From Chromera velia (Eukaryota > Sar > Chromeraceae): a stretch of 43,588 nucleotides of DNA. Where the stretch lies: assembly GCA_018398765.1 (NCBI GenBank), contig JAHBMJ010003835.1, forward strand, positions 33,538 through 77,125, in the 5' to 3' direction. The notes under the pieces are model-generated. The model was not told the DNA's origin. It did no database searches and saw only the letters and a list, made by a program, of their open reading frames with translations. Of the stretch, positions 1-11,111 are shown in pieces. Position 1 is the stretch's first letter; each line of letters starts with the position of its first letter. A program made the translations under genes and the position numbers.

Positions 1-486
1 TTTGCTCCTACTGTAGGCATCTGAAGCGAATCTGTTCAGATCATTCAAAGGAGTCTTGACCAGCTGATCACCTGAGAAGACGACCAGATCGGGACTCTCT
101 TCCTTCACCAGATGATCCAAAAAACGAAGCGTATCTCCACAGGATCCACTGCAGTGCGCACCCCCGTCTCCTCCTGCTGATATCTCAAGAGGATCTAAGA
201 GAAGCGATCCGACGATCAATATCTTGAAGCTGCCATCCGGACGAAAATGGAGCACACACGCTGCATCATGTTCGGTCTTCGTCCCTTCTTTCTGAGCGCT
301 CTCACAGGCCACCACAGGGTCATCCACCACCCTTCGGACCCCAATCTGGCCTCTCAAGGTTGACACCATGTACACCACACTTGCGATTCCGTGCAAACAA
401 AAGAGAGTGGTCAACACAAGCCAACCACCAGTGAATTTGACAGAACGATGTTCCTTACTGAAGGCAGGAAAAACCCGCCGCCCCAT
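1..486 (-). CDS. Metallophosphatase (Dcr2/calcineurin-like), N-terminal part, membrane-anchored
   Basis: An uninterrupted frame of 162 codons runs from an ATG at 486 off the window edge, so the gene is partial at its 3' end. An in-frame TGA lies 24 bases upstream of the ATG, which fixes this as the first Met. Residues about 22-41 form one hydrophobic helix (WLVLTTLFCLHGIASVVYMV), suggesting a type II membrane anchor. Further on, a strand read as SFKILIVGSLLLD is followed by a Cys-containing stretch, then ESPDLVVFSGDQL. The latter is the GD metal-binding block typical of Dcr2-like and purple-acid-type phosphoesterases. The first metal motif, normally D-x-H just after the FKI strand, is not visible: the position reads GSLLL. 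The catalytic C-terminal half lies outside the window, so activity cannot be judged. Family assignment rests on the PDLVVFSGD block and its spacing. Confidence 0.72.
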   Translation of the reverse strand, partial: MGRRVFPAFSKEHRSVKFTGGWLVLTTLFCLHGIASVVYMVSTLRGQIGVRRVVDDPVVACESAQKEGTKTEHDAACVLHFRPDGSFKILIVGSLLLDPLEISAGGDGGAHCSGSCGDTLRFLDHLVKEESPDLVVFSGDQLVKTPLNDLNRFASDAYSRSK

Positions 487-1373
487 ACCGCCACTTGCTG
501 CTTCACTTCACCACTCAATGCAGCCTACAAGAAGAATGAAGAAGCTGCACCGTCCAGCAAGAATGACTACGGGAAGTGGTGCATGGATCCATTCGGACAT
601 TCGCGTTAATTCATGATGAAAAAAGTGGGGAGGAAGAGCGAGCTCCTGGCAAGGCATGTCAGGGAATCGAAGAGGACTGATTGAGCTCGATCTGACAAAG
701 CAGTCATGTGATCCGTCTACGTGGTGAACTGTTTTATCAATCATCTCAGTGTGTCAGAATTCACAATCTGACCATGCATACAGTGACCGTCGGCCGTCTC
801 CATGCCGTCTCCACCTACCTGCTGTCGATCCGCAGCATTCCGCATGCAGCCTAGCTGGCCCACGGACTTCAAGTTCCTGGCTTGCCGGCCGCCGCACGCC
901 GTAGCACGCCGCCGTACTCAACCATAAAAGACATGTGAATAGGCTTGTTTCAGCTCAGTTTCAGCTCAATTTAGTCGCTACTAATCGCTACGCTATTTTT
1001 TTGGAAACTAAATTAAAGACCCCCCCCCTATTTTTGTATTACTATGCGTTGCTTAGTAAAAAATGTTCTTTTGAGCATAGTTAAAAGTCTATCAATCAGT
1101 TAAAATTCAACTTATTTTTTAACTTGGGAAAATATGGACTTGACGATACTTGCCGATTTCGGAGAAAAAAATTGGATCGAACTATTGAAAAAAACAAACA
1201 AAAGTACAAAAATACAGAGGAACAGGGATATGCAGATATAGATAAAAGGTGAAACCGTGAAACATTTACATATATATTTTTTGTTTTACATTAATTTTTT
1301 TTTACATAAATCTACTAGTATAAGGCCGAAGTCAGGGCATCAATAGACATTAATTTTCAGAGTCGCTAAGTAA
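487..1373. other. Intergenic spacer: promoter side of the phosphatase, then AT-rich stretch
   Basis: No gene is supported here. Bases 770-915 are GC-rich and carry two copies of GCCGTCTCC (793-801 and 804-812), which read GGAGACGGC on the phosphatase strand, followed by a CpG-rich patch at 880-915. From about 930 to 1340 the DNA becomes strongly AT-rich, with homopolymer runs (C run at 1021-1029, T runs), and ends near the epsilon-tubulin stop codon. It probably holds the phosphatase promoter and the tubulin 3' end. Confidence 0.6.
793..812 (-). promoter_or_regulatory. Paired GGAGACGGC boxes upstream of the phosphatase
   Basis: Two copies of the nonamer lie 11 bases apart, about 310 bases upstream of the phosphatase ATG and in sense orientation to it. 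The same nonamer is found upstream of RBBP9/epsilon-tubulin and of the LRR gene. It contains GAGACG, the core of the WGAGACG element known from Toxoplasma gondii promoters. Function here is inferred from position and recurrence only. Confidence 0.4.
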
Positions 1374-4300
1374 TCAAATCAGAGGCCGTTTCCGAAACGT
1401 CCACAAACTTTGTCTACCTAGGCCAGAAGAAGAAGAAGACCCGTGAAATCTGCTTTGAAGAATCTCTTCAACCGAATCTTCAAACGATTGACAAGGACCA
1501 CGCCGTGACTTCTTTTGTGAGAATGTTGCATTCCCACTCTGCCCTCCTGCCCGATCCTTTGCCCCCACATCTCCGCCACGAGCGCCCCACCCAGACATTC
1601 CACTCAGATGGAAGTGTGAATCCAGGCTGTCCCAGTCGAGCCGCGCCATAAGGGACTCTGTGGAGGGACACAGATGGGAGGGGGGCGCCCCCTTCTGGTC
1701 GAAAGTCGCGTAGTCACTCTGCAGAGAGGAGACACTCTCCAAGGCCTCTGGAAATTCTTCCCGGACGTCAATGAAGGACGCGTAGTGGTGGACGTGAGCC
1801 TGCATGCATGCACAAAAACGTGATGAGCACAGAAAGCTTATGGTCAAGCACCACAATGCAGACAAACGTACATGAATGAATGGATGGCAAGGAATGAGGC
1901 TTCAGCCCCTCCATCCCAGAGAGTGCGGCAGACCGGGTAAGAGCAGACAAAGCAAGAAACAAAGCCCGAAGTACATTTTATTTCCAGAGGTGAAAAAGAG
2001 AAGAGGAAGGTGGGCCCACCCGATGTCTGTACAGTCTGTGGAATCGTTCCCCCATCTGACTGAACATCGACGAGACGGCACAGTTGTTGCTCAGGTGGAG
2101 AAGGGAGAAGGGCTGCACGCACGCACACACGCACGCACAGGCATCCACATTCATGCATTCAATCAAATATCCATGCGTTCGAGTGTCCTTGCGTTTCCAA
2201 ACACGGAGAGACGTGCCGCCAAATCCTTCGGTCCAACTTTTTTCTCCAAAAGAGCTGCTGTTCGACTGATAAACCGACCGAGCAACAAGGCCGTCAACAA
2301 AGGAACCAATCAGTCTGAACGACACATGCACCAACAAAGAGACAAATTGTATGATTCTTCCACAGAGCCACAAAAAGGAGAGCAGGCCGAACACAGAATG
2401 CCACAAGAAACCCATGCGATCTCTGACGCACGCACCTGTCCAATTGCCGGAGCGTTACAGATTCCGACTTTGATGGCGTCCTGCAAACAAAATAAGGGAG
2501 ACAGACAGAGAGTTCTGTAACTACTAGGCAGGAGATTAATTTTCCGCCTCAACATCGGCTGAAAACACACACACTGAGAGAGGAAAAGGGTTGCGGAGAG
2601 AGAGAATCGGAGACAAACATCGCCTCCATGAGCAAAAAGGAAAACGCGGGATAGAAGAGAAAGGAGAAGAATAAAAACAAAAATAGAGAAGAAGTTTGAT
2701 TGAAAGATCGTAGACACGTACAGAGGAAGCGAGGGAAGTGGAACGTCATCACTTACGCACAAAGAAGAGCACAGGATTCTTTCAGCATACGAAAGAAGTA
2801 TGCCAATCTCATGGAGGAAGAGATCGAAAAGAGTCATTTCACTGAGCCGAAGAAAAGACAGACAGACCTCACTGAATGGCAGAAGTCGCAGATCTTTTTT
2901 TGCCCTGAAAGCATTCACGTTCGATTGAACACAGACAGCGACAGCGAAGCAGAGCGCAACAGATAAACGTTCGAATGGACGAACGTTTCCTTCTACCGAC
3001 AAAGGACGCCTGGCACTGCTGTCGTGTCCTTTCTTTCTGCTCCTGTTTCGAGCCCCCAATTATCACTTTCACCAAACGGAATGCAACAGACAGACATACA
3101 CCCATGCATTTTCATTTGGTAAATAAATTTCCCTTACAATCTCAGGCAACTCCCGGCGAACTAAAGACATCCTTAGCGTCCAATATCTCAGAAAGAAAGA
3201 AAAAGAAAATCAGACTGTCCAATTTAAGCGAAGCAAACTTTCACCACCGCTGGCTGCATGGACGGCACAGGTGAGAGAATACAGACGCAAACAGGCCCCT
3301 CTCTCACTCACCTCCGGACATTCCGCTGAACATCACCCACAGTCCCGTGCCGCCCCCTGACTAGAAACGCAGCAGCGAGACAGCTGCAGCAGGGAAGGAA
3401 ACAGGGGGAAGCAGAGAGAGTGATCGCGGAAGGAACTGGAAAGGAGAGACAAAGTAAAACAGAGACTAGGGGTGTTGGACGCGAGCAGCGAGGAGGAAGA
3501 ACGGAAGCATTCCCCACCCTCCTCCCTGCAGTCGACGAGCCAGCCATTCCTTGTGCTGAGGGGATGCAGGTGGGGTAGGGGTACGAGGGACACGACGAGG
3601 CAGACAAAGACTATGCATCTCTCATCACTTCGGAGCACTACTGTCATTCCTTCCTCCGTTGTCAGGGAGGGACATTGATTCATGGAAAGAAAAGGCCCAT
3701 GATCAATCCACCACCCAATTCTCTTTCTCCCTGACTGATGCAGGCCTGACTGATGCCTGACAGATGACTGAGGCAGCTGCTGACGTCGAGCTTCTAGGGT
3801 CTCCCTGGAGTGCTGTGAGTTGGTGTTCCGATCCGAGGGCGTCCACAAACATGCGGTCGAAACTGGGGGGGGAGGGGGGAAGACAAGTGGGAGAAAGGAC
3901 AAATGAGCCTGAGGGAAAAGTATTTCAGGCAGGAAGAGAAAGAACAGACAAATGTACCTGTACAGAGGAGGAACGAGACAAAATCTGTACTTGGACTGAG
4001 AAAAAAGAAACCGAAAGATCATGAAGAAGATGAAAAGAGCACAAAGGACTTCTTCCTGACCTTTTGAGAATTTCTTTCCGATCTTTGGAGAAGTTCAAAG
4101 GGGCCAGAGAGGGCAGAAGGAAATGAAGTTTCGGGAAGGGCACGAGGTTCGTCGTCACCTCGTTCAAGTCAACATTCAGAGAGCCCTCGAATCGCATCGA
4201 ACTGAAGGAAAGGGAGAGAAACAAATGGTGATACAAGGGCCGAACAAGACAGAACATTTATCTTTGGATGGAAACTGAAAGACCAAAGGGTCGCTTGGAA

Positions 4301-6341
4301 GATTTCAACAGATCCCGGCCGGGATTTGTTCCTTCGCTTTCCTCTCGACTGCTCTTTCCTTCCGTCCTTCGTCCTTCTCTCCCTCCTTTTCTCGTATTTT
4401 CTCCCTTTTGCGTCCGTCCGTCCGTCCGTCCGTCTGTCCATGATTCTTTCCCTGCACTCGCCTCCCTTCCTTCCTTTCTTCCTTGCTTGCTTCATTTCTC
4501 TACCTCTTCAGGCAGGCTGATCCATACATGCACGCAAAGCACGAACAAAGAAAAAGAAAACCGCAACGAAATCCAAACGAGAAATAGGATGGAAAGGCGA
4601 GGAACGCTGTAAATCACAGCATTGATGCGGCCACTCCAAGACACCAACTAGCCACACTCAGACCAAATACCAAAAATCCGACAGACCACGTCAGATGTGT
4701 GAGCGTATGTGCGAGGAGGTTGTTCATCCCATCGAACCCTGACTTCTTCCCTCCACCTCCCCCCGCCCTGCCGCAACCTCCAGCTGCAACTGCCGGGGCC
4801 CGCCTCAAACCTGAAGGGACCGCTACGGAGGCAGAACGGCCCCGGCTTCCCTTTCTTTCAATCGTCACTTCTTCAGTCTGCACAGCAACACCACAGTGGG
4901 AGGGAGACATACATATGTTTTTCTACAGATTCACGCACACAATCAGGTACTCGCACAAAAAGATTTTCCACTTTTCTCATTGATTCATTCGCTTCTCTCT
5001 CCTTCAAACCACGTCGGAAGAGTAGGAAGACGAGATCCGTCATTGATCGAAATGAGCGACAAGAAGAGACAAACAGTCGCACTCTCACTCTTCCCTTCCT
5101 GACATCTCAATCAGTCAGCCTCTAAGTCCCTTTCTCCCTCCCCCCCCCACTGACTTACAAGGCCCGAGTCATCCGCCCCCCTTCCCTGCAGTCCCCTTGC
5201 AGATAGCCTCAGGACCGCCCCTCCCTTTCCCTTTCCCCTCCCAGGCCCGGTATCACGAGAGACGGAGGTCAAGCGAGGTTGGGGCAGGGGGAGAGGGGGG
5301 TCCAGATCTGTCAAGCGAGACCCTGGGAGTGTTTTTTCGCCCTGCACACACACACACGGACAGGCACAGGGATAGATACACACAGGCGGGCGCAAGATAA
5401 AGAAGAAAAACAAAACACAGAAGGAGGGAAGCAAAAAAAAGCGTTTCAGAAATTCACTCACGGAACTTGAAAGAAAACGCAGCCCCGTCTTTTCCCCTTT
5501 GCCTCACTGAAGTTGTTTTCTCAATGATATCTCTTCATGCACACAAGCATTAAAAGTCTGTACAAGTGCTGTCTGATCTGATCGGAATTCGTCTTCAACC
5601 GCAGCAGGGCTTTCCCCCTTCTTCCCTCCTCTCCTCTCCTCTCCAAAAGAGTGCGTGTGCATCAAGACAGAGATTTTCTTCCTTGACCTTTCTGTGCCCA
5701 CCTGGGGACTTTCTTCTGTTCCTCCGTCTCCCACCCTCTCCTTCCCTTCGGTCTCCAATTTGCGCGCAATGCGAGAGAGGGCCTCATTGCTGGCCGGAAG
5801 GACCCACGAGGCGTGCTCACGGAGTCTTCGAAGCGCGAGGACACTGTGGCAGAACGGGAAACGCAGAACACGACACAGAGAAAAGAATCGAAAGAAGTGA
5901 AAAGAAAAAAAACGCGGCAGTGGAACGGAAAAGAGGAGAACCAAGAGAAAACACCGGCAGCCCAGTTTCCCCTTCTCTCGCTCACCCAGACCGCCTCCTT
6001 TTGACTGCGTCGATCTTGCACGGCAAAGACTCACCAAAAAGGGCAGATCCACACACAGACAGACGAAGAGAAGGAGAGAGAGAGAAGGCGAAACGGAAGA
6101 GATTTCTGCCCAAGTTCTGTATGACAAACATATCGCTGTATCCAGAAACACTGAAGAGCAGGACAAAAGAGTGGCCGTGAAAGAAACAACGCGCTCCAAA
6201 TCCGAACAAAAAGAAAAACGCACCTGTTGTACGGAGACGTGATGACGTCATCATCAAGAGAGGGGAAGACGGCCGTCACAAACCGGAACACATCGGGATA
6301 CTCATCTGACAGCTCTGCACGCACGCACACACACACATACA

Positions 6342-6392
<51 letters not shown>

Positions 6393-6463
6393 CACAAGGA
6401 TGAAGAAAAAACCGCCAGACAAGACAGACTATATGTTTCTTCTTCTTCTGCCTCCTTACAACA

Positions 6464-6502
<39 letters not shown>

Positions 6503-8878
6503 GCAAAAAAGCCTCCAGAGCACTATTTTCACCGAAAGCCAGGAGAAACGAAAATTCGTGTATTGAACGGGAAGGAAAACAGACGGAGAACAAAAGGGGT
6601 ACCCCGAAAAAAACTCTATCACTTCTCTCTTTCAATTTGCTGCCTCTTTCAGCCAGAGAGACAAAAAAAAAATGGGGACAAGACAAGAGAGGAGAAGGAT
6701 GAGTGTTGTGGGAGGAAAGAGGGAGAAAGCTCCGAACTGGTTGTGCGGAGGAGAAGGGAAACATACGGAAAAAGAAAAAAATGCGAGCGACGATCACAAT
6801 GGGGGCCGGCAAGACGGATGGACAGACATACATCAGAAAAAAAGACGAGACAGCAAGGAAAGGGGCTCTTCCAAAACCCCCCTCCCTCCCTGACGCACGC
6901 ACGCACCCACGTTCGATCACGAAGCTTCCCATTCCAGCCCCCGTCCCTCCTCCCATTGAGTGGAGAAGGACGAACGACTGGAGAGAGTCGCAGTCTTCTG
7001 CTGCCCGACGGACCTGCATGAGCCGACGGAAGGAAGGAAGAACACACCCCCACTCTTTCTTTCTAGCGATAGAGAGAGGTTGGCTTCCAGGCAACACAAA
7101 GGAAGATTGAAAGAAAGGCAAGCCAGTGGAAAATAAAGAGAGGAAAAGGGAACGTCCCTCCTGCAAAAGACAACGAAGGACAGGATTTGTGACCAGACCG
7201 AAATATTGATTGCACTGTATGTCTAACCGAAGCAGCACACCCAGCCAGCCTCCGTACAATCAGACTTCAGCCCACTCACAAGCACACACAGGACCCACCG
7301 AGTTCATGATGGCGTCTTTGTGCTTAGCACCGTATTCAGAGTACCCCTGACCCCTGCAGGCAAACAGGCAGGCAGGCAGATCGGGTGTCTTTCGCTTTGT
7401 TGAAATCACGCGCAACCTTACAGACTTACTGATGGAAACAAAAACAGACATCGATGGACAGAGAGACACTCAGACAAAGGGAGCGTGATAAAAAGACATA
7501 GAAAGACAGGGAGAAAACAACAGGCATACAGAGAAACACAGATCTCAAGACAAAACACGGCCAAAGACCGACGCGACGACTGACCGACTGTTCAACCAGA
7601 AGAGAATACCTCATCATCTTGAAAACAAAAAGACTCTACTGACACACACAGGTCCCAAGCGTTTGCTCTCACATAAAAAGAGAAAGAGAAAAACCGACAG
7701 ATACACCCACCCACCAATTGTTACCCGATCCAGAGACGTCAGTGACCACTAGAGAGGGATCAAAAAGGTCCCTCAGAGCGCCTCTCTGGAGTGAATTCAG
7801 CACGCCCTCCTCCATGTCAATCAACAAAGCCTGCACGCATGCATTATGATTGTAGCAAAGACACTTGCGTGTGTGCTCTCGGGGCAGAAGAAAGCAAAAG
7901 AAAAGCCGGGAGGAGAGGAAAGAAAGCGACGCGAAGGGAAGGTCGACAAGGGATGCAGACGACAAAAGTCTCGCAGTCACTTCGAGAAAATCGGAAGAGG
8001 AGACAGAGACAAAAAGAAAAAAGGAAACAAAAAAAAAAGATCGAGAGAGCGCTTCGAACACCTCCCAGCCAGGCTGATCCCTTTGTCTCTTTGAGGAAAC
8101 CGCTCCTTCACTCCCTCCCTCCCTCCCCTTCCTTTTCCTCTCACCCGTGCTCGAAGACTGCTGATTGGGTTTGGGTTTTTCCCTTCTCCTGCCACTGGAA
8201 TTTCCCACCCAGTTCTGCAAAGGGGAAGAAACGAAAGAAAGAAGGAAGGGAGTGGGTCATCCGACAGTTGAGGCAGAGAAATTAGATGGGTGCGGAAGCG
8301 AAATTCCGCCTTTATGCCCCCATAGAGGAAATATGAAATGGAAGCAAAGCATCAGAGAGAGAACACTGCCCTCCACCTCCCATAACGTTCCTCTTCCACT
8401 CCAATGACCTTCGAAGAAATGCGAATCAATTGGATCTCTGCCCTTTCGTCCTCTTAATTCAGTGCCCCCCACCAGGCTCTTCTTTCTCAGAAAGCGAAGA
8501 AAAAGGCGATCTGAGAGGCATTTCTACGGTCAAAAAATGCGGCTCGAGAAACAAGAAAAGAAGAAGAAAGGGGAAGAACACTTGGAGGCGAAACGATGCA
8601 GAACGCATTCGAGAGGACAAAAAGCAGACTGCCAAAACAAGAATTTACAGTATCTAGATATACCGAAGATGTTCTGTTCTTTCTGAGAATGCAGACCTGC
8701 TGTCGACGTTCCGAAAGAAGGAGGACATGGCCTCGTCGAAGACAGGGGCCTGCTGCTCATGCTGCTGCTGTCGAGCTGCGTGGAAGGCCGCGTGTTCCTG
8801 CAGGGCTACGTCCCAAAAGCGGCACCCCACCTGGTTGCCGCACTGTCCGATGTGCAACACGATAAGCTCTCTCGGCAT
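1374..8878 (-). CDS. TUBE1: Epsilon-tubulin, complete, 15 exons
   Basis: Exons in transcript order: 8878-8697, 8214-8145, 7830-7715, 7353-7299, 7013-6911, 6314-6224, 5843-5702, 4877-4687, 4201-4061, 3862-3785, 3383-3312, 3186-3138, 2480-2436, 2112-2020, 1799-1374. Phases close throughout, giving 617 aa against about 475 in human. Visible tubulin features are GQCGNQ near residue 11, [34 protein letters not shown], the GGGTGAG nucleotide loop at about 162-168, [10 protein letters not shown] and [15 protein letters not shown]. The GCRFWD and SSFFRNVD blocks separate epsilon from gamma, beta and delta tubulins. Epsilon-tubulin works with delta-tubulin in building and stabilising centriolar triplet microtubules. 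Extra sequence lies in the first loop (a Gln/His-rich patch), around residues 230-300 (Arg/Gly/Ala-rich) and in a Ser-rich C-terminal tail. The least certain exon is 3186-3138, which uses a CTGAG acceptor and is weakly conserved. Confidence 0.93.
4409..4436. repeat. (CGTC)n microsatellite in an epsilon-tubulin intron
   Basis: About seven CGTC units in tandem, inside the intron between the exons ending at 4687 and starting at 4201. The surroundings are long pyrimidine tracts. Confidence 0.85.
6319..6389. repeat. Compound (CA)n(GA)n microsatellite next to a splice acceptor
   Basis: An AC tract joins directly to an AG tract. On the coding (minus) strand it reads as (TC)n(TG)n running straight into the acceptor of the exon starting at 6314. 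The repeat therefore supplies the polypyrimidine region of that intron. Confidence 0.9.
6463..6500. repeat. (GACA)n microsatellite
   Basis: About nine tandem GACA units in an epsilon-tubulin intron. It has no stop codon in any frame and so produces spurious Cys/Leu/Ser-rich open frames on the minus strand. Confidence 0.9.
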
Positions 8879-8996
8879 CTTCCCGTGTCCTTTCCTGTCC
8901 TTTCTCGCTGTGCTAGGTCTGGAGCATCTTTCTCTTAGGTTCGTTTGTTCACCTGCTGTCCTCTTTGCTCAATTCATTCGTGCGGCAAGGTTCGTA

Positions 8997-9028
8997 GAGA
9001 CGGCTGAAGGGCTTATAAGAGCCGTCTC
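8997..9028. promoter_or_regulatory. Inverted repeat of GAGACGGCT around a CTTATAAG palindrome
   Basis: Perfect 9-base arms, GAGACGGCT at 8997-9005 and AGCCGTCTC at 9020-9028, flank 14 bases containing the palindrome CTTATAAG (9012-9019). It sits about 120 bases upstream of the epsilon-tubulin ATG. The layout resembles a dimer-binding operator or a symmetric core promoter; neither role is shown by the sequence alone. Confidence 0.5.
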
Positions 9029-9478
9029 GATTGTTTCAGGAGGAAAGGACGAACTGCACTTAAAAATACGAAAGACAACAACCGTGCTCCTCTCTTCTGA
9101 CCAAGTTGTACACAGGAAAGTCACCTGGGTCTGCACGACGTGCTCTGACACAGAAGACCTGCGAAATATGCATAGAGGACTCAGCCCAGACCATGGCATG
9201 GAGGGCGCAAGGGCATTCTCTCTCGATCTTCGACGTATCTGCAGGTGCTCTGTTTTTCGCGAATGTCTTATTTCGAAGTTAGGGCTGGCTTCTTTCGAGA
9301 CATTTTGTGCTAAACTGCCGGACCCTCTTGCGTGCAGCAAAGCATTCTTCGACATATTGACTGCCAATGACAGGACAATAATACTGCACATGACTGTCTA
9401 CCTCGGATTCAGTCAGGCCATATCAGGCCATGTTCACCGTCTACGCGCGTCGCGCGCGGAGTCCGTCCGATGCGCGCG

Positions 9479-9528
9479 GAGACGGCAATCCGCGCATGGA
9501 AGGAGACGGCCGGCCAGAAGGAGACGGC
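9479..9528 (+). promoter_or_regulatory. Three direct GGAGACGGC boxes upstream of the RBBP9-like gene
   Basis: Copies at 9479-9487, 9502-9510 and 9520-9528 lie about 115-165 bases upstream of the first ATG of the hydrolase, inside and just after a CpG-rich patch. Their spacings are 23 and 18 bases. Confidence 0.45.
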
Positions 9529-9644
9529 TCAACTACCCTTTGTGGCAGCTTCTCCATTTGTCACCATATCCCCTGGACCCCTGAGTCGCAACCGTCACTG
9601 TCTGACATTCTAAATCGCTGGGGTCTCTCAGTGAACGCGATCAC

Positions 9645-11111
9645 ATGAAAAGAGACAGTCGCAAACCCGTCCAAAAACGAGTGAGCCAGTTGACAGACGG
9701 AGGTCAAGGCGCGAGTCCGCGTTTCTTTCAGCGGAGTCTTCGGCAGGTCGAGCCTTTAATTTCTTTTGCAACCATCCGATTCTGCACGGTTCTTTGCATT
9801 GCGGTCTGTACCGGATCTTTCCTTCAGATAGCAAGGAGCCGGTCTGACCAACGGTCTCTCTCGGAGGCTTTCCGTTCTTCTCGGAGATCCCCCTCTTCAG
9901 TTTTTCCTGTGGGCTTCTTGAGGAATCCGACAAAGGGAGGGGGGAGGAGTGAGTGGGGCCGTCCTTCGAGTTGTGTGAGCAAAGGGGGAGGCGAGGAAAA
10001 GGCGTGGCGGGGTCGAAGGCAGAGACTGGCCATTGACTGTGAGGCAACAGGTGGGGACACCCCTGGGGAGAAGATGGAGAAGCCCACCAAGGCCATAATC
10101 ATTCCCGGTAATGGGTGCGGAGACGACCTGTCCGACTGCATGTGGTACCCCTGGCTTGCCCAGAAGTTCAAATCTGAAGGCATCGAGTGCGACCTCAGGG
10201 GGTTCCCAGATCCTTTGTATGCCAGGGAGAGCATATGGAAGCCCTTTGCTGTGGAGACTTTGGGTCTGGACGAACGGACAATTCTGGTCCGTTTGTTTTG
10301 TATTGATGGGGTGATAGAATCTGGGGAATTTTTGGTGGTCCTCAGATTTTCTTTTCAAGCTTGCCTACTGAAAAGAAAAAAAAAAGTTATCTGAGTTTTG
10401 CGCAGAAGTGTGACAAATGTTGTCTGTTGACGTCTCTTCCATTTTTCTTTGAGAAGCAAGAAGAGATGAAAAGGCATCAGGGGTTCGGAATCTTGACGAA
10501 TGATGTATCCGCTGTGTGGTAAGACACTGAGTCTGACCTTCGCCTTGTGTGGGTTGAGAACAGATTCTGGCGCTTTCGCTGATTTTCTCCTCTTCGCCCA
10601 AGAGGCCCATTTTTTTCTCCATTCTTGTCCGCCTCTTATTCACAAGAGACCCCTCATTTTTGAAATTCCTGCATGACCCTCCCCTATATTTTTTCTTTTC
10701 TTTACACCCTTCCTGTTTTGCCTGATGATTATTCCTGTTCTATATTTCTCTCTCTCCCTCTCTCAGGTTGGTCACTCCTCTGGGGCTGCCTGTTCTCTTC
10801 GTCTCGTGGAGGAGCACAAAGTGGCTGGGTGTGTACTCGTGTCCGCCTACCACGATGACCTAGGAGACGAGATTGAGGCAGGGTCTGGGTACTTCAATCG
10901 TCCGTTCGAGTGGGAGAAGATGAGGTTCAACGCCGGATGGATCATTCAGTTCCACTCCAAAGACGACCACCTCGTGCCTGTGGGGGTGGCCAGGGAGGTG
11001 GCGTCTCTCCTGAAGCCCTCAGAGTATGTCGAGCAGACGGAGGACGGGCATTTCCAGGATGATGAATATGAGGAGTGCATGTGGGAGAGAATCAAAAACA
11101 GATTAAAATAA
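9645..11111 (+). CDS. RBBP9: RBBP9-like alpha/beta serine hydrolase (DUF1234), two exons
   Basis: Exons 9645-10286 and 10767-11111, joined in frame by a GTCCGT donor and a TCTCAG acceptor, give 328 aa. The family core starts at Met144 (10074) with KAIIIPGNG and is about 185 aa long, close to human RBBP9 (186 aa). Other matching blocks are WYPWLAQK, DPLYARESIW, LVSAYHDDLGDE and SGYFNRPFEWEK. All three catalytic residues are visible: Ser in GHSSG (residue 218), Asp in SKDDHLVP and His in EDGHFQD. RBBP9-type enzymes are small intracellular serine hydrolases whose natural substrates are unclear. The first 143 codons have no counterpart in the family. They contain a hydrophobic run (FCTVLCIAVCTGSFLQIA) that could be a targeting signal, or the true start could be the ATG at 10074 with the rest as 5' UTR. 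Confidence 0.9.

Larger units (their letters stand above)
8879..9644. promoter_or_regulatory. Divergent promoter region between epsilon-tubulin and the RBBP9-like gene
   Basis: The two start codons face away from each other across 766 bases. The region holds five GAGACGGC cores: an inverted pair at 8997-9005 and 9020-9028, and three direct copies of GGAGACGGC at 9479-9487, 9502-9510 and 9520-9528. A CpG-dense island lies at about 9441-9512. A plus-strand open frame crosses this region but partly overlaps tubulin exon 1 antisense and shows no recognisable domain, so I treat the region as regulatory. Confidence 0.5.

Noticed and set aside
2310..3059. Minus-strand 249-codon frame
   Set aside because: It contains the 45-base tubulin exon 2480-2436; the rest is Leu/Ser/Phe-rich translation of pyrimidine-rich intron.
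5504..6223. Minus-strand 239-codon frame taken as one gene
   Set aside because: Only 5843-5702 is an epsilon-tubulin exon; the remainder is intron with pyrimidine tracts and splice signals.
8727..9584. Plus-strand open frame of 285 codons
   Set aside because: It begins antisense to tubulin exon 1 and crosses a divergent promoter; no recognisable domain and low-complexity Arg-rich end.
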